Source: a virus. From it: DNA of 34,249 bases. Each line of letters begins with the position of its first letter. The first letter of the stretch is position 1. Below are positions 20,015 to 28,585 of this stretch, piece by piece. The notes beneath the pieces are model-generated. The model saw nothing but the letters and a program-made list of their open reading frames with translations, was not told the origin of the DNA and ran no database searches. Location of the stretch: positions 1 to 34,249 of the IMG/VR virus record IMGVR_UViG_3300011113_000012; one strand, 5' to 3'. Made by a program: the position numbers and the translations under genes.

Positions 20015-21637
20015 ATGACATTTGTTCCCCTAAAGATTGTCGGTAAGTGTGTTGCTGACGATGAGACTTTGTTTCAAAACATGGAGAGTGCGGTAGCGCG
20101 TGGCTACCCCCAAGTAACGAAACAGGAATCCCCCAAAGACGGGATGATCATGCTAGTGGCGAGTGGCCCAAGCGTGGCGGGGCAGATAGATGTTATTAGA
20201 GAGATGTCCAAAACTACTCTAATCGTTGCAATTAAAGACGCACACGATTGGTTGATAGACAACGGGGTGATACCAGACTACGCCCTAGCAATAGACCCCC
20301 AAGAGCACCGAATATCGTTCTACAAGCCCAACACAGGGGTGGAATACATGATCGCCTCTCAATGCCACAAGGCTATGTTTGACAATCTTGAGGGGCAAAA
20401 GGTCACGATCTGGCATCCTTTTGTGATGCAAGGTCAAAACAGACCTAAAAACTCTATGTTGATCGGTGGTGGCACTACCTCGGGGCTACGGGCTATTTCC
20501 TTGTTCTATGTGCTTGGATGGAGAAAATTTGCCCTATTTGGGTTTGATTCCTGTCTAACAGGCGATAAATTGAGAATCAACGGCTCGGGTCTTAAAGATG
20601 GAGATCAATTGACCGAGATCAGAATAGAGCAAGACGGAGAGACTTTCTATTGCAATGCAGCTATGGCTTTGCAAGCCGAGCACTTCCAAACCTACTACGA
20701 TTACCTACCAGACGCGCAGTATTACGGGTTTGGGCATGGGTTGATTCAAGCGATCATCAAGAAAAGAGAGCAGAACGGAATTGAGTTGCAAGCCTTGATT
20801 GACAACAAACAAGAGCCAAACGATAGGGTTTCATTTATCCATTTTGGTGACAAGACTTCCGCTAGTTGGCGGTACAGAGCCAAGATCGTGAGCGAAGGGT
20901 GGGCAAGCCTTAATGATTTCTCTGCCGATACCCTCATATTTGCCAAACCACAAGCCAACGAACTGATGCACATGGCAAGAGCCAAGGCTAGGGGCGCGTG
21001 GGTGATCGTGGATTTTTGTGATGACCACTTTGATTGGGTTCACTACAAGGAAGCCTTACGGATTGCTGACGCTGTGACTTGTCCAACAGAGACAATGGCA
21101 AAGATCATCAAGGGGCATGGACGGGACGCTACTGTGATTGGTGACCCTTACGAGTACCCAGAAGAGAAACCGCACTACAACGGGTTAAACCTCCTTTGGT
21201 ATGGTCACGCAGTTAATAAGCACAGTTTAGAGCGCATATTGCCAGACCTAGAGGGCTATAACCTACAAGTGGTGTCCAACTTTGGCGGTGCTATTCCTTG
21301 GTCGCATGAGACCATGTTAGAAGAATTTGCGAGAGCAGATATTGTCTTAATGCCTGCAACAGCAGAATATAAGAGTCCCAACAGGACGATTGAGGCAATC
21401 CGACAAGGGTGTTTTGTGGTCAGCGAAAGAGACCTTGGAATACCCCATATTTATGTAGGCAACATCCTAGAAGGAATTAAATGGACACAGACACAGGACA
21501 TCAACACCCTAATATCAAAGGCGCAGAAGTTCGTGAGGGACGAATTTACGCCAAGAATACTGATCGACAAGTGGAAGACACTTACGAAACTGCGTACAAC
21601 CTCGGATGCGGTAAAAAGAAGTGGGACGGATGGATAA
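20015..21637 (+). CDS. DUF115/MptE-like plus glycosyltransferase fusion protein (540 aa)
   Basis: The ATG at 20015 is used; an in-frame ATG at 19982 lies before the hairpin. Residues about 40-260 are a DUF115-type domain: MIMLVASGPSVAG, LAIDPQEHR, MLIGGGTTSGLRAI and FALFGFDS, related to MptE and flagellin-glycosylation Maf proteins. Residues about 270-530 look like a GT-B glycosyltransferase: VIVDFCDDHFDW, CPTETMAKII, LNLLWYGHAVNK and the donor-site segment FARADIVLMPATAEYKSPNR. The target is probably a surface sugar or a virion protein. Its paralogue is at 22080. It overlaps the methyltransferase gene by 157 nt. Confidence 0.7.
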   Translation: MTFVPLKIVGKCVADDETLFQNMESAVARGYPQVTKQESPKDGMIMLVASGPSVAGQIDVIREMSKTTLIVAIKDAHDWLIDNGVIPDYALAIDPQEHRISFYKPNTGVEYMIASQCHKAMFDNLEGQKVTIWHPFVMQGQNRPKNSMLIGGGTTSGLRAISLFYVLGWRKFALFGFDSCLTGDKLRINGSGLKDGDQLTEIRIEQDGETFYCNAAMALQAEHFQTYYDYLPDAQYYGFGHGLIQAIIKKREQNGIELQALIDNKQEPNDRVSFIHFGDKTSASWRYRAKIVSEGWASLNDFSADTLIFAKPQANELMHMARAKARGAWVIVDFCDDHFDWVHYKEALRIADAVTCPTETMAKIIKGHGRDATVIGDPYEYPEEKPHYNGLNLLWYGHAVNKHSLERILPDLEGYNLQVVSNFGGAIPWSHETMLEEFARADIVLMPATAEYKSPNRTIEAIRQGCFVVSERDLGIPHIYVGNILEGIKWTQTQDINTLISKAQKFVRDEFTPRILIDKWKTLTKLRTTSDAVKRSGTDG

Positions 21638-22083
21638 ATGTTGATCTCCATTCAGATATTTCCGACATTAAGTGCGATCTCAGAAAACTAGAGATAGCCT
21701 CAGACAGCGCGGATGCGGTGGCAGCTATCCATGTGCTAGAGCACTTCTACGAGTGGGAAGTCGCTGATCTCTTGACAGAGTGGAAACGAGTCCTAAAGCC
21801 AGGCGGTAAGATGATTCTTGAACTTCCCTGTATGGATAAGGTGTTTGCGTATGTAACCAACTGCGTCCACAGCAAAGAGCCATTACAGCCCTTTATGACC
21901 ATGTGGGCGTTATATGGTGACCCCAAGCACAAGAGCGAGGCAATGTGCCACAAGTGGGGTTGGTTTCAGAATCCATTAAGAAATATGCTCGAATCGGTAG
22001 GCATGACAGAGATCAAGTTCTGTGAGCCAAACTACCATTTCCCATTTAGAGACATGAGGGTTGAATGCTTAAAGGCGTTATGA
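21481..22083 (+). CDS. SAM-dependent methyltransferase (class I)
   Basis: This 200-aa enzyme shows motif I YNLGCGKKK (NLGCG at 40-44), the acidic residue of VDLH (Asp55), HVLEHF at 84-89 and WKRVLKPGGKMILELP, all typical of type-11 SAM methyltransferases. It lies between two DUF115-type genes and may methylate a sugar that they add. The ATG at 21481 overlaps the upstream gene by 157 nt; a GTG at 21571 is an alternative, but motif I itself still falls inside the overlap, so at least about 43 nt is truly shared. Confidence 0.82.
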   Translation: MDTDTGHQHPNIKGAEVREGRIYAKNTDRQVEDTYETAYNLGCGKKKWDGWINVDLHSDISDIKCDLRKLEIASDSADAVAAIHVLEHFYEWEVADLLTEWKRVLKPGGKMILELPCMDKVFAYVTNCVHSKEPLQPFMTMWALYGDPKHKSEAMCHKWGWFQNPLRNMLESVGMTEIKFCEPNYHFPFRDMRVECLKAL

Positions 22084-22802
22084 GTAATGCCGAAAGGCAT
22101 GAGCAGATGGAGAAGTCGCTACACCTCCCATTGTTGAAAAAACGAGGAAAGTTCAATGATCGGTGGGTTTCAATCGTCTGTTATGGCCCATCCCTGCTAG
22201 AGACTTGGAAACACATCAAACGCCCAATCATCACAGTCTCAGGGGCGCACGACTTCCTAGTAGACAAGGGAATAACCCCTGATTGGCACATTGACTGTGA
22301 CCCCAGAGAACACAAGGCAAGGATGTTGAAAAAGCCCCAGAAGGCTACAAAGTACCTATTGGCATCGGTATGCCATCCAACCTATTTCGAGGCTTTAAAA
22401 AGGCATCAGGTCAAGATATGGCATCTTGTAAACGGGGATGACTTTGAGACTGTGGCGTGGGTAGCAGACAAACATCCAGAGGGGATGGAGAGCCTGATCG
22501 GTGGGGGTTCATCTGTTGGGATGAGGGCAATGAATGTGAGCGCAGCCCTCGGGTACAGAAAGTTCAACATCTACGGGATGGACAACAGTTTTACGGAAAG
22601 CAGACACGCGGGTGAGCACTTGGGCAAGGAACAGGAAAAAATCCTAGTCCAAGCGGGTGAGAGGACATTCCAAACTACTAAGCAGATGTGCCAAGCTGCG
22701 ATAGAGATGGAAAAGTTCTTGGAAACTCAAGACGCAGAGGTTATATTTCATGGTGATGGGCTAATGCAGGAAACTGCCAAAATTCTTAAACAAAGGACTT
22801 AA
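22080..22802 (+). CDS. DUF115/MptE-like protein, second copy (240 aa)
   Basis: The ATG at 22080 overlaps the methyltransferase stop as ATGA and is preferred over 22065. The protein follows the N-terminal half of the 20015 gene motif for motif: SIVCYGPSLLE, DCDPREHK, LLASVCHPTYFE, SLIGGGSSVGMRAMN, FNIYGMDNS and a late VIFHGDGLMQE. It lacks the C-terminal transferase domain. The two are clearly paralogues, diverged well beyond simple recent duplication. A phospho- or glycosyl-transfer role on an unusual sugar is inferred from DUF115 relatives. Confidence 0.74.
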   Translation: MSNAERHEQMEKSLHLPLLKKRGKFNDRWVSIVCYGPSLLETWKHIKRPIITVSGAHDFLVDKGITPDWHIDCDPREHKARMLKKPQKATKYLLASVCHPTYFEALKRHQVKIWHLVNGDDFETVAWVADKHPEGMESLIGGGSSVGMRAMNVSAALGYRKFNIYGMDNSFTESRHAGEHLGKEQEKILVQAGERTFQTTKQMCQAAIEMEKFLETQDAEVIFHGDGLMQETAKILKQRT

Positions 22803-22803
22803 T

Positions 22804-23385
22804 ATGCAAGACGCAAACTGGACAAATGATAGTTTTATGGAAGACAACCGAGGCAAGTTGGCGGTGTTTTTCCACTCAAAACAAGTGCAAAACAACTTCA
22901 AGACGATGACTGAAAAGCGTCCGATTTTTGAGGAAAAGATATTTTTGAAGAAATTAGTGCCTGGTGACTCGACTCTTGTAGTAGATCGCCCAATGCGTGA
23001 GCAAGACATTGATGACTTCCCAATCGAGTGGGCGCGTTTTGAGCAAAAGAAAGAGCAAAAGGTCTCTGGCACTCCGATTGAGGTGTGGTCAGCAATCAGC
23101 GACACTCAAAAGGCTGAGTTTAAAGCCCTAAACATCTTCACGATTGACCAGTTTGCACAACTTGCAGACAGCGTGGGCAACAAGATCATGGGTTTTAACG
23201 ACCTACGGGATAAGGCTCGGGCGTTTATAGCCGCAGCCAAAGATAGCGCAGTATTCGATAAAATTCGTGCTGAAACCGATGCCAAACTCGCACAACAAGA
23301 GGAAGAAATGGCACAATTGAGGGAATTGGTTAATCAGTTAACTGCTAAGAAATCTGGCAGACCGAAAAAAGAAATGGTGGAGTAA
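22804..23385 (+). CDS. Virion-module protein of unknown function (193 aa)
   Basis: This 193-aa protein has a beta-containing N-terminus (KLAVFFHSKQVQNNF, FLKKLVPGDSTLVVDRPM), a middle with KVSGTPIEVW, a helix-hairpin-like stretch (FKALNIFTIDQFAQLADSVG) and a C-terminal coiled coil (QQEEEMAQLRELVNQL) ending in basic GRPKKEMVE. Similar proteins occur between coat and tail-adaptor genes of podophages; function not established. It restarts the structural module after the glycan cassette. Confidence 0.62.
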   Translation: MQDANWTNDSFMEDNRGKLAVFFHSKQVQNNFKTMTEKRPIFEEKIFLKKLVPGDSTLVVDRPMREQDIDDFPIEWARFEQKKEQKVSGTPIEVWSAISDTQKAEFKALNIFTIDQFAQLADSVGNKIMGFNDLRDKARAFIAAAKDSAVFDKIRAETDAKLAQQEEEMAQLRELVNQLTAKKSGRPKKEMVE

Positions 23386-24303
23386 ATGTCCTATACCCTA
23401 TTAGAGTTGGTTGATCAGGTCTCAGGCGAACTTGGACTAACCCAACCGCCTCTAGTAATAGGGTCTACGAATAACCAAACTATCCAACTTCTAGCCCTTG
23501 CACAGCGTCTCGGAAAAGACCTTGTAAGGGACTTTGAATGGCAAAAGTTAGTAAAAGCCTATATTTGGCAAACCCAGAACGCGATCTCCACAACGGGAAC
23601 GATCACCGCAAACTCAACAGTTATCACTAACATCCCAAATACTGCTGGTCTGCAAGTTGGGAATGTGATCACGGGAACGGGACAAACCCCATACGCTGAG
23701 ATTTTGACGATTGACAGTAGCAGTCAAGTCACGCTAAACGCGCCTGTAACGACCTCTACCGCATCGGTCTCCATGACCTTTGCCAAACAGGATTACGACT
23801 TGCCTAGTGGCTACGACAGGATGATCTCAGACACCAACTGGGATAGAACAGACCATTGGCGCAACCTTGGAACGAAATCTAGCCAAGATTGGCAGTTCTT
23901 ACAGGGTGGCATTATCTCGATTGGCCCTCGTGAGCGTTATCGGATATACAACGGCAAATTCCGCATATTCCAAGCCCTTACAACTGTCTACAACTTTTCT
24001 TTTGAGTATGTGTCGAACTATTGGGTTTGCGCTGCGGGTTCGTCTGAAGGCACAAAAGCCCAATTTACAGCCGACACCGACACTTGTGTGTTCCCTGATG
24101 ACTTGATGATGGCAGGGCTAAAGTTTTACTTCTTGAAAGCCAAGAAACTTGATTACGGCATTGAATTGGGTGAATTCACACGGGCTTTGAGTTACAACAA
24201 GGCTCAAGATGTACCAGTTCCATCTATGTCTCTAGCACCAGTAGGCATGAACCAATTGGTCGGGCCTTGGTCTGTGCAAGACGGCAACTGGCCAAGCGTT
24301 TAA
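23386..24303 (+). CDS. Tail adaptor / head-completion protein (P22 gp4-like position, 305 aa)
   Basis: The N-terminal helical part (YTLLELVDQVSGELGLTQPP, LLALAQRLGKDLVRDFEWQK) and a central beta insertion (TTGTITANSTVITNIPNTAG) followed by DYDLPSGYDRMISDTNWDRT match the family of podophage tail-tube or adaptor proteins that dock under the portal. It closes the packaged head and connects to the tail hub encoded by the 24758 gene. It lies in the expected order after the head genes. Confidence 0.7.
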   Translation: MSYTLLELVDQVSGELGLTQPPLVIGSTNNQTIQLLALAQRLGKDLVRDFEWQKLVKAYIWQTQNAISTTGTITANSTVITNIPNTAGLQVGNVITGTGQTPYAEILTIDSSSQVTLNAPVTTSTASVSMTFAKQDYDLPSGYDRMISDTNWDRTDHWRNLGTKSSQDWQFLQGGIISIGPRERYRIYNGKFRIFQALTTVYNFSFEYVSNYWVCAAGSSEGTKAQFTADTDTCVFPDDLMMAGLKFYFLKAKKLDYGIELGEFTRALSYNKAQDVPVPSMSLAPVGMNQLVGPWSVQDGNWPSV

Positions 24304-24315
24304 CAAGGAGGCGTT

Positions 24316-24474
24316 ATGAAATTAGACGGACTTTATGCAAATATCCAAGCAAAGAGGGAGAGGATAGCCGCAGGCTCGGGCGAGAGGATGAGAAAGCCTG
24401 GCACAGAGGGCGCACCTACCGCTAAAGACTTTAAACAAGCTGCTAAGACTGCCAAACCTGAGAAGAAGAAATGA
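24316..24474 (+). CDS. Small basic phage protein (52 aa)
   Basis: AAGGAGG precedes the ATG by 6 nt, and the stop overlaps the next gene's ATG. The 52-aa product reads KLDGLYANIQAKRERIAAGS, then EGAPTAKDFKQAAKTAKP. This recurrent small podophage family is often near tail genes. Highly basic and probably disordered. Function unknown; possibly a DNA-associated minor virion protein. Too short for ordinary gene finding but well supported here. Confidence 0.78.
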   Translation: MKLDGLYANIQAKRERIAAGSGERMRKPGTEGAPTAKDFKQAAKTAKPEKKK

Positions 24475-24758
24475 GCGCGGCTTGGCAACGCAAAGAGGGT
24501 AAGAATCCCGAGGGCGGTTTAAACGCCAAGGGACGCGCCTCTGCAAAGGCAGAAGGCATGAACCTCAAGCCTCCTGTGCCAAGCGGAGATAACCCTCGCA
24601 GAGCGTCTTTTCTAGCCCGTATGGGCGCAATGCCTGGGCCGATGGAAAAGAACGGAGAACCCACCCGATTAGCACTTTCGCTAAAGGCATGGGGGGCTTC
24701 GTCTAAGGAAGATGCCAGAGCAAAAGCCAGAGCAATTTCTGAGAGAAATAAAAAATAA
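24471..24758 (+). CDS. DUF6321-like small basic protein (95 aa)
   Basis: This 95-aa protein begins SAAWQRKEGKNPEGGLNAKG and continues RASFLARMGAMPGPMEKNGE, a characteristic phage family (I believe DUF6321), very basic with Gly/Pro turns and helical ends. It is coupled to the 52-aa gene by ATGA and to the tail gene by a 1-nt overlap. Role unknown; its conserved pairing with tail genes suggests a virion or assembly role. Confidence 0.65.
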   Translation: MSAAWQRKEGKNPEGGLNAKGRASAKAEGMNLKPPVPSGDNPRRASFLARMGAMPGPMEKNGEPTRLALSLKAWGASSKEDARAKARAISERNKK

Positions 24759-26311
24759 TGCTCAAACAATACGCCAAATACGCTAAGTTAAAAACACAAA
24801 GCGCAACCACGATAACTGTGCCTGCCCCCATTGGTGGGTGGAATGCTCGGGATTCGCTAGGGTCAATGGCGATTGAGGATGCGGTGACGCTGACGAATTG
24901 GTGGCCTGGCACGAACTCGGTCATCCTGAGAAACGGCTACACAAAACACGCCACAGGCATGACGGGTCAAGTTGAGTCTGTAATGACCTACGCCTCGGGT
25001 TCGTCTGACAAACTGTTTGCTGCTGTGGGGCAGTATGTCTACAACATTACTACTGGTGGCGCGGTGGGTTCGCCTGATTTATCAAGCCTTACCAATGCCA
25101 AATGGCAGTCGGTGAACTTCACCAACACGGGCGGTTCATACCTGATGATGGTCAACGGGGCTGACAAACTACGCAGTTACGATGGCTCTGCTTGGCATAA
25201 AGACGGAGACGGGGCGGGGTACGACATTACTGGGGTAAATACCGCCCTGTGCTCAAACATCAACTTATTTAAAAACCGCATTTGGTTAATCCAAGACCAA
25301 ACGCTAAAAGCGTGGTATTTGCCGATTAACGCTATTGCTGGCGCAGCTACTGTTTTGGATATGTCTTCCCTAGTGCAGATGGGTGGCTACCTAGTGGCAG
25401 GCATGACATGGACGCTAGACGCTGGCTATGGCATGGATGACTATTTAGCGTTTATCACCTCTAAGGGCGAGGTTTTGGTGTGGAGGTTAACTGACCCCAC
25501 TACTCCCTCGGGAATCTCTTTAATCGGTGTTTATACAGTCGGTGCGCCTATTGGTTCGAGGTGTTGGGTTAAGTTTGGTGGTGACCTTTTGATCATCACT
25601 CAGGACGGGGTAGTGCCAATGTCAGGGGCTTTGCAAAGTTCTAGGTTAGACCCAAGGGTGTCGATTACCAACAAAATCCAATATGCCATGAGTGCGGCAA
25701 TATCAAACTATTCGACTAATTTCGGGTGGTGTTTGCTGTATTTCCCAAAAGAGAACCAATTGATTATGAATGTGCCTATCTCGACAGGCGCACAACAGCA
25801 GTATGTGATGAACAACATCACTAAGTCTTGGTGTAACTTCACGGGTTGGGCGGCTAATTGTTGGGTGCTATACAAAGATAACCCTTATTTTGGGGGTGAT
25901 GGGTATGTGGGGCAGGCGTGGAATACAAACGCAGACGCAGGGGCTGATATAGCCTCATTTGGTTTGCAATCGTTCCAAACTTACGGCAGAGCCAATCAAA
26001 AGCAATGCGAGATGATCAGGTATCACTTGTTTACAAATGGCGTTCCCTCTGTTTACGGGAATGTAAATGTGGACTACAACACGCTAGATGAGAGCGTCTC
26101 ACTAGACTTTACTGTTGAGACTTATGGGCTTTGGGATACATCTTTGTGGGACTTTGGTGTTTGGGGGGATGGATTAGTTCCAAACGCTACTTGGCAAGGG
26201 GTAACGGAAATAGGTTATTCGTTCGCACCCCTGATAAAAAGTGCCACCCAAGGAATACAATTGCAATGGGTCGCTAGTGACTTAGTGTTCGCTAGTGGCG
26301 GTACTCTCTAG
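24758..26311 (+). CDS. Tail hub / stabilisation-type protein (517 aa)
   Basis: The N-terminus (TTITVPAPIGGWNARDSLGS, LTNWWPGTNSVILRNGY) is typical of podophage proteins that form the tail nozzle or hub (gp10/gp12-like). The body consists of repeated beta blades with Gly-Trp/Tyr turns (YLMMVNGADKLRSYDGSAWH, NRIWLIQDQTLKAWYL), consistent with a propeller-like fold. It follows the adaptor gene and precedes the probable ejection proteins, as in P22-type tails. Confidence 0.72.
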   Translation: MLKQYAKYAKLKTQSATTITVPAPIGGWNARDSLGSMAIEDAVTLTNWWPGTNSVILRNGYTKHATGMTGQVESVMTYASGSSDKLFAAVGQYVYNITTGGAVGSPDLSSLTNAKWQSVNFTNTGGSYLMMVNGADKLRSYDGSAWHKDGDGAGYDITGVNTALCSNINLFKNRIWLIQDQTLKAWYLPINAIAGAATVLDMSSLVQMGGYLVAGMTWTLDAGYGMDDYLAFITSKGEVLVWRLTDPTTPSGISLIGVYTVGAPIGSRCWVKFGGDLLIITQDGVVPMSGALQSSRLDPRVSITNKIQYAMSAAISNYSTNFGWCLLYFPKENQLIMNVPISTGAQQQYVMNNITKSWCNFTGWAANCWVLYKDNPYFGGDGYVGQAWNTNADAGADIASFGLQSFQTYGRANQKQCEMIRYHLFTNGVPSVYGNVNVDYNTLDESVSLDFTVETYGLWDTSLWDFGVWGDGLVPNATWQGVTEIGYSFAPLIKSATQGIQLQWVASDLVFASGGTL

Positions 26312-26319
26312 GAGAAATT

Positions 26320-27240
26320 ATGGGTTGGCTCAACGAATTAACAAAAGTGATTGTGGGTAAACCCCCATCAGCCCCCGCAGCCCCAGACTATACGGGGGCA
26401 GCCGTGGCACAGGGCGCAGCTAACTTGGAAGCGGCTCGGGCTACGGCAATGCTGTCAAACCCCAATGTTTACTCTCCTTATGGCAACCAAACAGTTACCT
26501 ATAACGGGGATATTCCTACTGTTACGCAAACGCTAACCCCCGCAGCCCAAAAAACACTAGAGCAACAACAAGCACTAGGTTTCAAACTTACTGACTTGGC
26601 GGGTAAGGGGTTTTCTGCTGTTGATACATCAATGGGAACGCCTTTCTCGTTTGGTGGCCCAAGCGTCCAAACCTCGCTAGACACCTCTGGAGTAGCCAGA
26701 ATGCCTGTTAACGCAGGCACTACGGGTCAAGAAGCGATCATGTCTCGATTAGAGCCTAGCCTTGCTAAAAACAGAGTTAGCACAGAGACTCAATTGATCA
26801 ATCAGGGTTTGCGACCAGGCACAGAGGCGTATGACAACGCCATCAACTTACTTAGCCAACAAGAAAACGACCAAAGAACGCAAGCGGTTTTACAGGGTCT
26901 AGGGTTAGATATAAGCGCAAATAATCAAGGGTATAACCAAGCCTTGCAAAGCGGTCAGTTTGCCAATACTGCCCAACAACAAGCGTTGGCACAAGCCATT
27001 CAACAGCGTCAAATGCCTCTTAACGAGGTCAATGCGTTGGTGGAAGGCTCTCAGATACAGAATCCTCAGTTTGGGGCTTATCAAGGTTCTAATGTCGCGC
27101 CAGCACCGATTGCTAACGCTACTACGCTGCAAGGTCAATTTGACCAAAATACTTATAACCAGAATGTCGGTTCATATAACCAACAACTTGCGGGTCTGTA
27201 TTCGTTGGGTAGTTCAGCCGCAGGCGGTAAACGCGCTTAA
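26320..27240 (+). CDS. Probable internal/ejection virion protein (306 aa)
   Basis: AGGAG lies before the ATG. This 306-aa Ala/Gln/Asn-rich protein begins GWLNELTKVIVGKPPSAPAA and contains NPNVYSPYGNQTVTYNGDIP, a segment common in small podophage proteins next to ejection genes, and long Gln-rich helices (QQQALAQAIQQRQMPLNEVN). It is the first of three consecutive low-complexity proteins after the tail hub. By position it matches P22 gp7/gp20/gp16-type proteins that leave the virion with the DNA. Confidence 0.6.
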   Translation: MGWLNELTKVIVGKPPSAPAAPDYTGAAVAQGAANLEAARATAMLSNPNVYSPYGNQTVTYNGDIPTVTQTLTPAAQKTLEQQQALGFKLTDLAGKGFSAVDTSMGTPFSFGGPSVQTSLDTSGVARMPVNAGTTGQEAIMSRLEPSLAKNRVSTETQLINQGLRPGTEAYDNAINLLSQQENDQRTQAVLQGLGLDISANNQGYNQALQSGQFANTAQQQALAQAIQQRQMPLNEVNALVEGSQIQNPQFGAYQGSNVAPAPIANATTLQGQFDQNTYNQNVGSYNQQLAGLYSLGSSAAGGKRA

Positions 27241-27250
27241 AGGATAAGAA

Positions 27251-28585
27251 ATGCCTGACATTAACCTAAACCCTTTTACAGCAGAAAGCGCAGCTATACA
27301 GCGCAGATTGCAAATGGCTCAAGCACTTGGGCAACAAGCATTGCAACCTATGGAATTACCGCAACAAGCGGGGGTTCGCGCCTCTCCTTATGCGGGATTG
27401 GCAAAGATATTACAAGCGTATAACGCAGCGCAAGCAGAAAAGTCCGCAACTCAAGAATATAAAGATTTAGCGGAAAGATACCAAGCAGGCAACCGAGCCG
27501 AAATGGGTTCATTCTTGGAGGCTATGCAAGGCACTCCAGCCAAGGAATTGGCAGGCCCTGCACCCCAAGGCGCACCAACAGGCGTATCGCCCGAGGGAAT
27601 GCAAGGCGGTTACATACAGCCTGCTCAAGCCCCTGACAGACAAAGAGCAATGGCATTAGCCCTTGGCTCACAGAATCCAACCCTACAAGGTGCGGGTGGG
27701 GCTATGTTGAGTTCTATGATGACTCCAAAGTCACCTATCCAAGTGGCTGCGGGTGGAACTGTGCTTGACCCAACAACAATGCAACCTATCTACACCGCGC
27801 CTAGAGAGAGAACAGGCGAATTAGGTGTTTACGATGAGTATGTAAGACAGCAAAAAGCATCAGGCAAACAGCCTATGAGCATTGACCAATTCATTATTGA
27901 GCAAAAGAAAGCGTCTCGAAATGTTACTGTCAATCCTAGAGAAAGAATGCAATTTGACCCTGTACGGGGTGGCGTTGTTAATCTAGATACTGGTGAATTT
28001 AAGCCCGTTACTAGCCCAACTGGTGAGCCTATTGGTAGTCGTGAAAAGCCATTGACTTCTGGTGAAGTAAATAAAATTACTGACATTGATACTACTTTGG
28101 GGGCGCAAAAGAGACTCAAAGACACATTTGATGACAAATATGCTGGCTACAAATTACAAATGGGCGGTGAGTTAGCCAATGTAATAGGTAGTAAATTTGG
28201 TGGTGATAACCAAGCACAAGCAGAGTGGTGGGCATCTCATGCGGCTAACGACAACATTGCACGAAATGCTTTGTTTGGTGCGTCATTGACTGCGGGTGAG
28301 CAAAAGGCGTGGGAAAAGACATCTATTAACCCTGGCATGAGTCCCTCAATGATCAGAAACAGAATGGCAGAGCGCGAGGCTTTGATTGAGGCTAAACGCA
28401 ACACCACAGTAGAAAACTTGGGCAAGGCTGGTTACGATGTAAAAGGATTTAAAGAAAAATCAGACTTTTACAACCCATCTGTTAACACCCCACCAGTAAG
28501 TGCTTTAAAAGAAGGGCAAACCACCACCTTTGCTAATGGTCAGAAATGGACATTGCAAGGCGGTAAACCAGTTCAGGTGAAGTAA
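27251..28585 (+). CDS. Probable internal/ejection virion protein (444 aa)
   Basis: This 444-aa helical protein has an Ala/Gln-rich N-terminal half (AAIQRRLQMAQALGQQALQP, YAGLAKILQAYNAAQAEKSA), Pro/Gly-rich linkers, and a more ordered C-terminal half (YDEYVRQQKASGKQPMSIDQ, then AEWWASHAANDNIARNALFG). It ends in a small domain KEGQTTTFANGQKWTLQGGK, a beta hairpin seen at the ends of phage virion proteins. Second of three likely ejection proteins. Its stop overlaps the next start (TAATG). Confidence 0.58.
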   Translation: MPDINLNPFTAESAAIQRRLQMAQALGQQALQPMELPQQAGVRASPYAGLAKILQAYNAAQAEKSATQEYKDLAERYQAGNRAEMGSFLEAMQGTPAKELAGPAPQGAPTGVSPEGMQGGYIQPAQAPDRQRAMALALGSQNPTLQGAGGAMLSSMMTPKSPIQVAAGGTVLDPTTMQPIYTAPRERTGELGVYDEYVRQQKASGKQPMSIDQFIIEQKKASRNVTVNPRERMQFDPVRGGVVNLDTGEFKPVTSPTGEPIGSREKPLTSGEVNKITDIDTTLGAQKRLKDTFDDKYAGYKLQMGGELANVIGSKFGGDNQAQAEWWASHAANDNIARNALFGASLTAGEQKAWEKTSINPGMSPSMIRNRMAEREALIEAKRNTTVENLGKAGYDVKGFKEKSDFYNPSVNTPPVSALKEGQTTTFANGQKWTLQGGKPVQVK

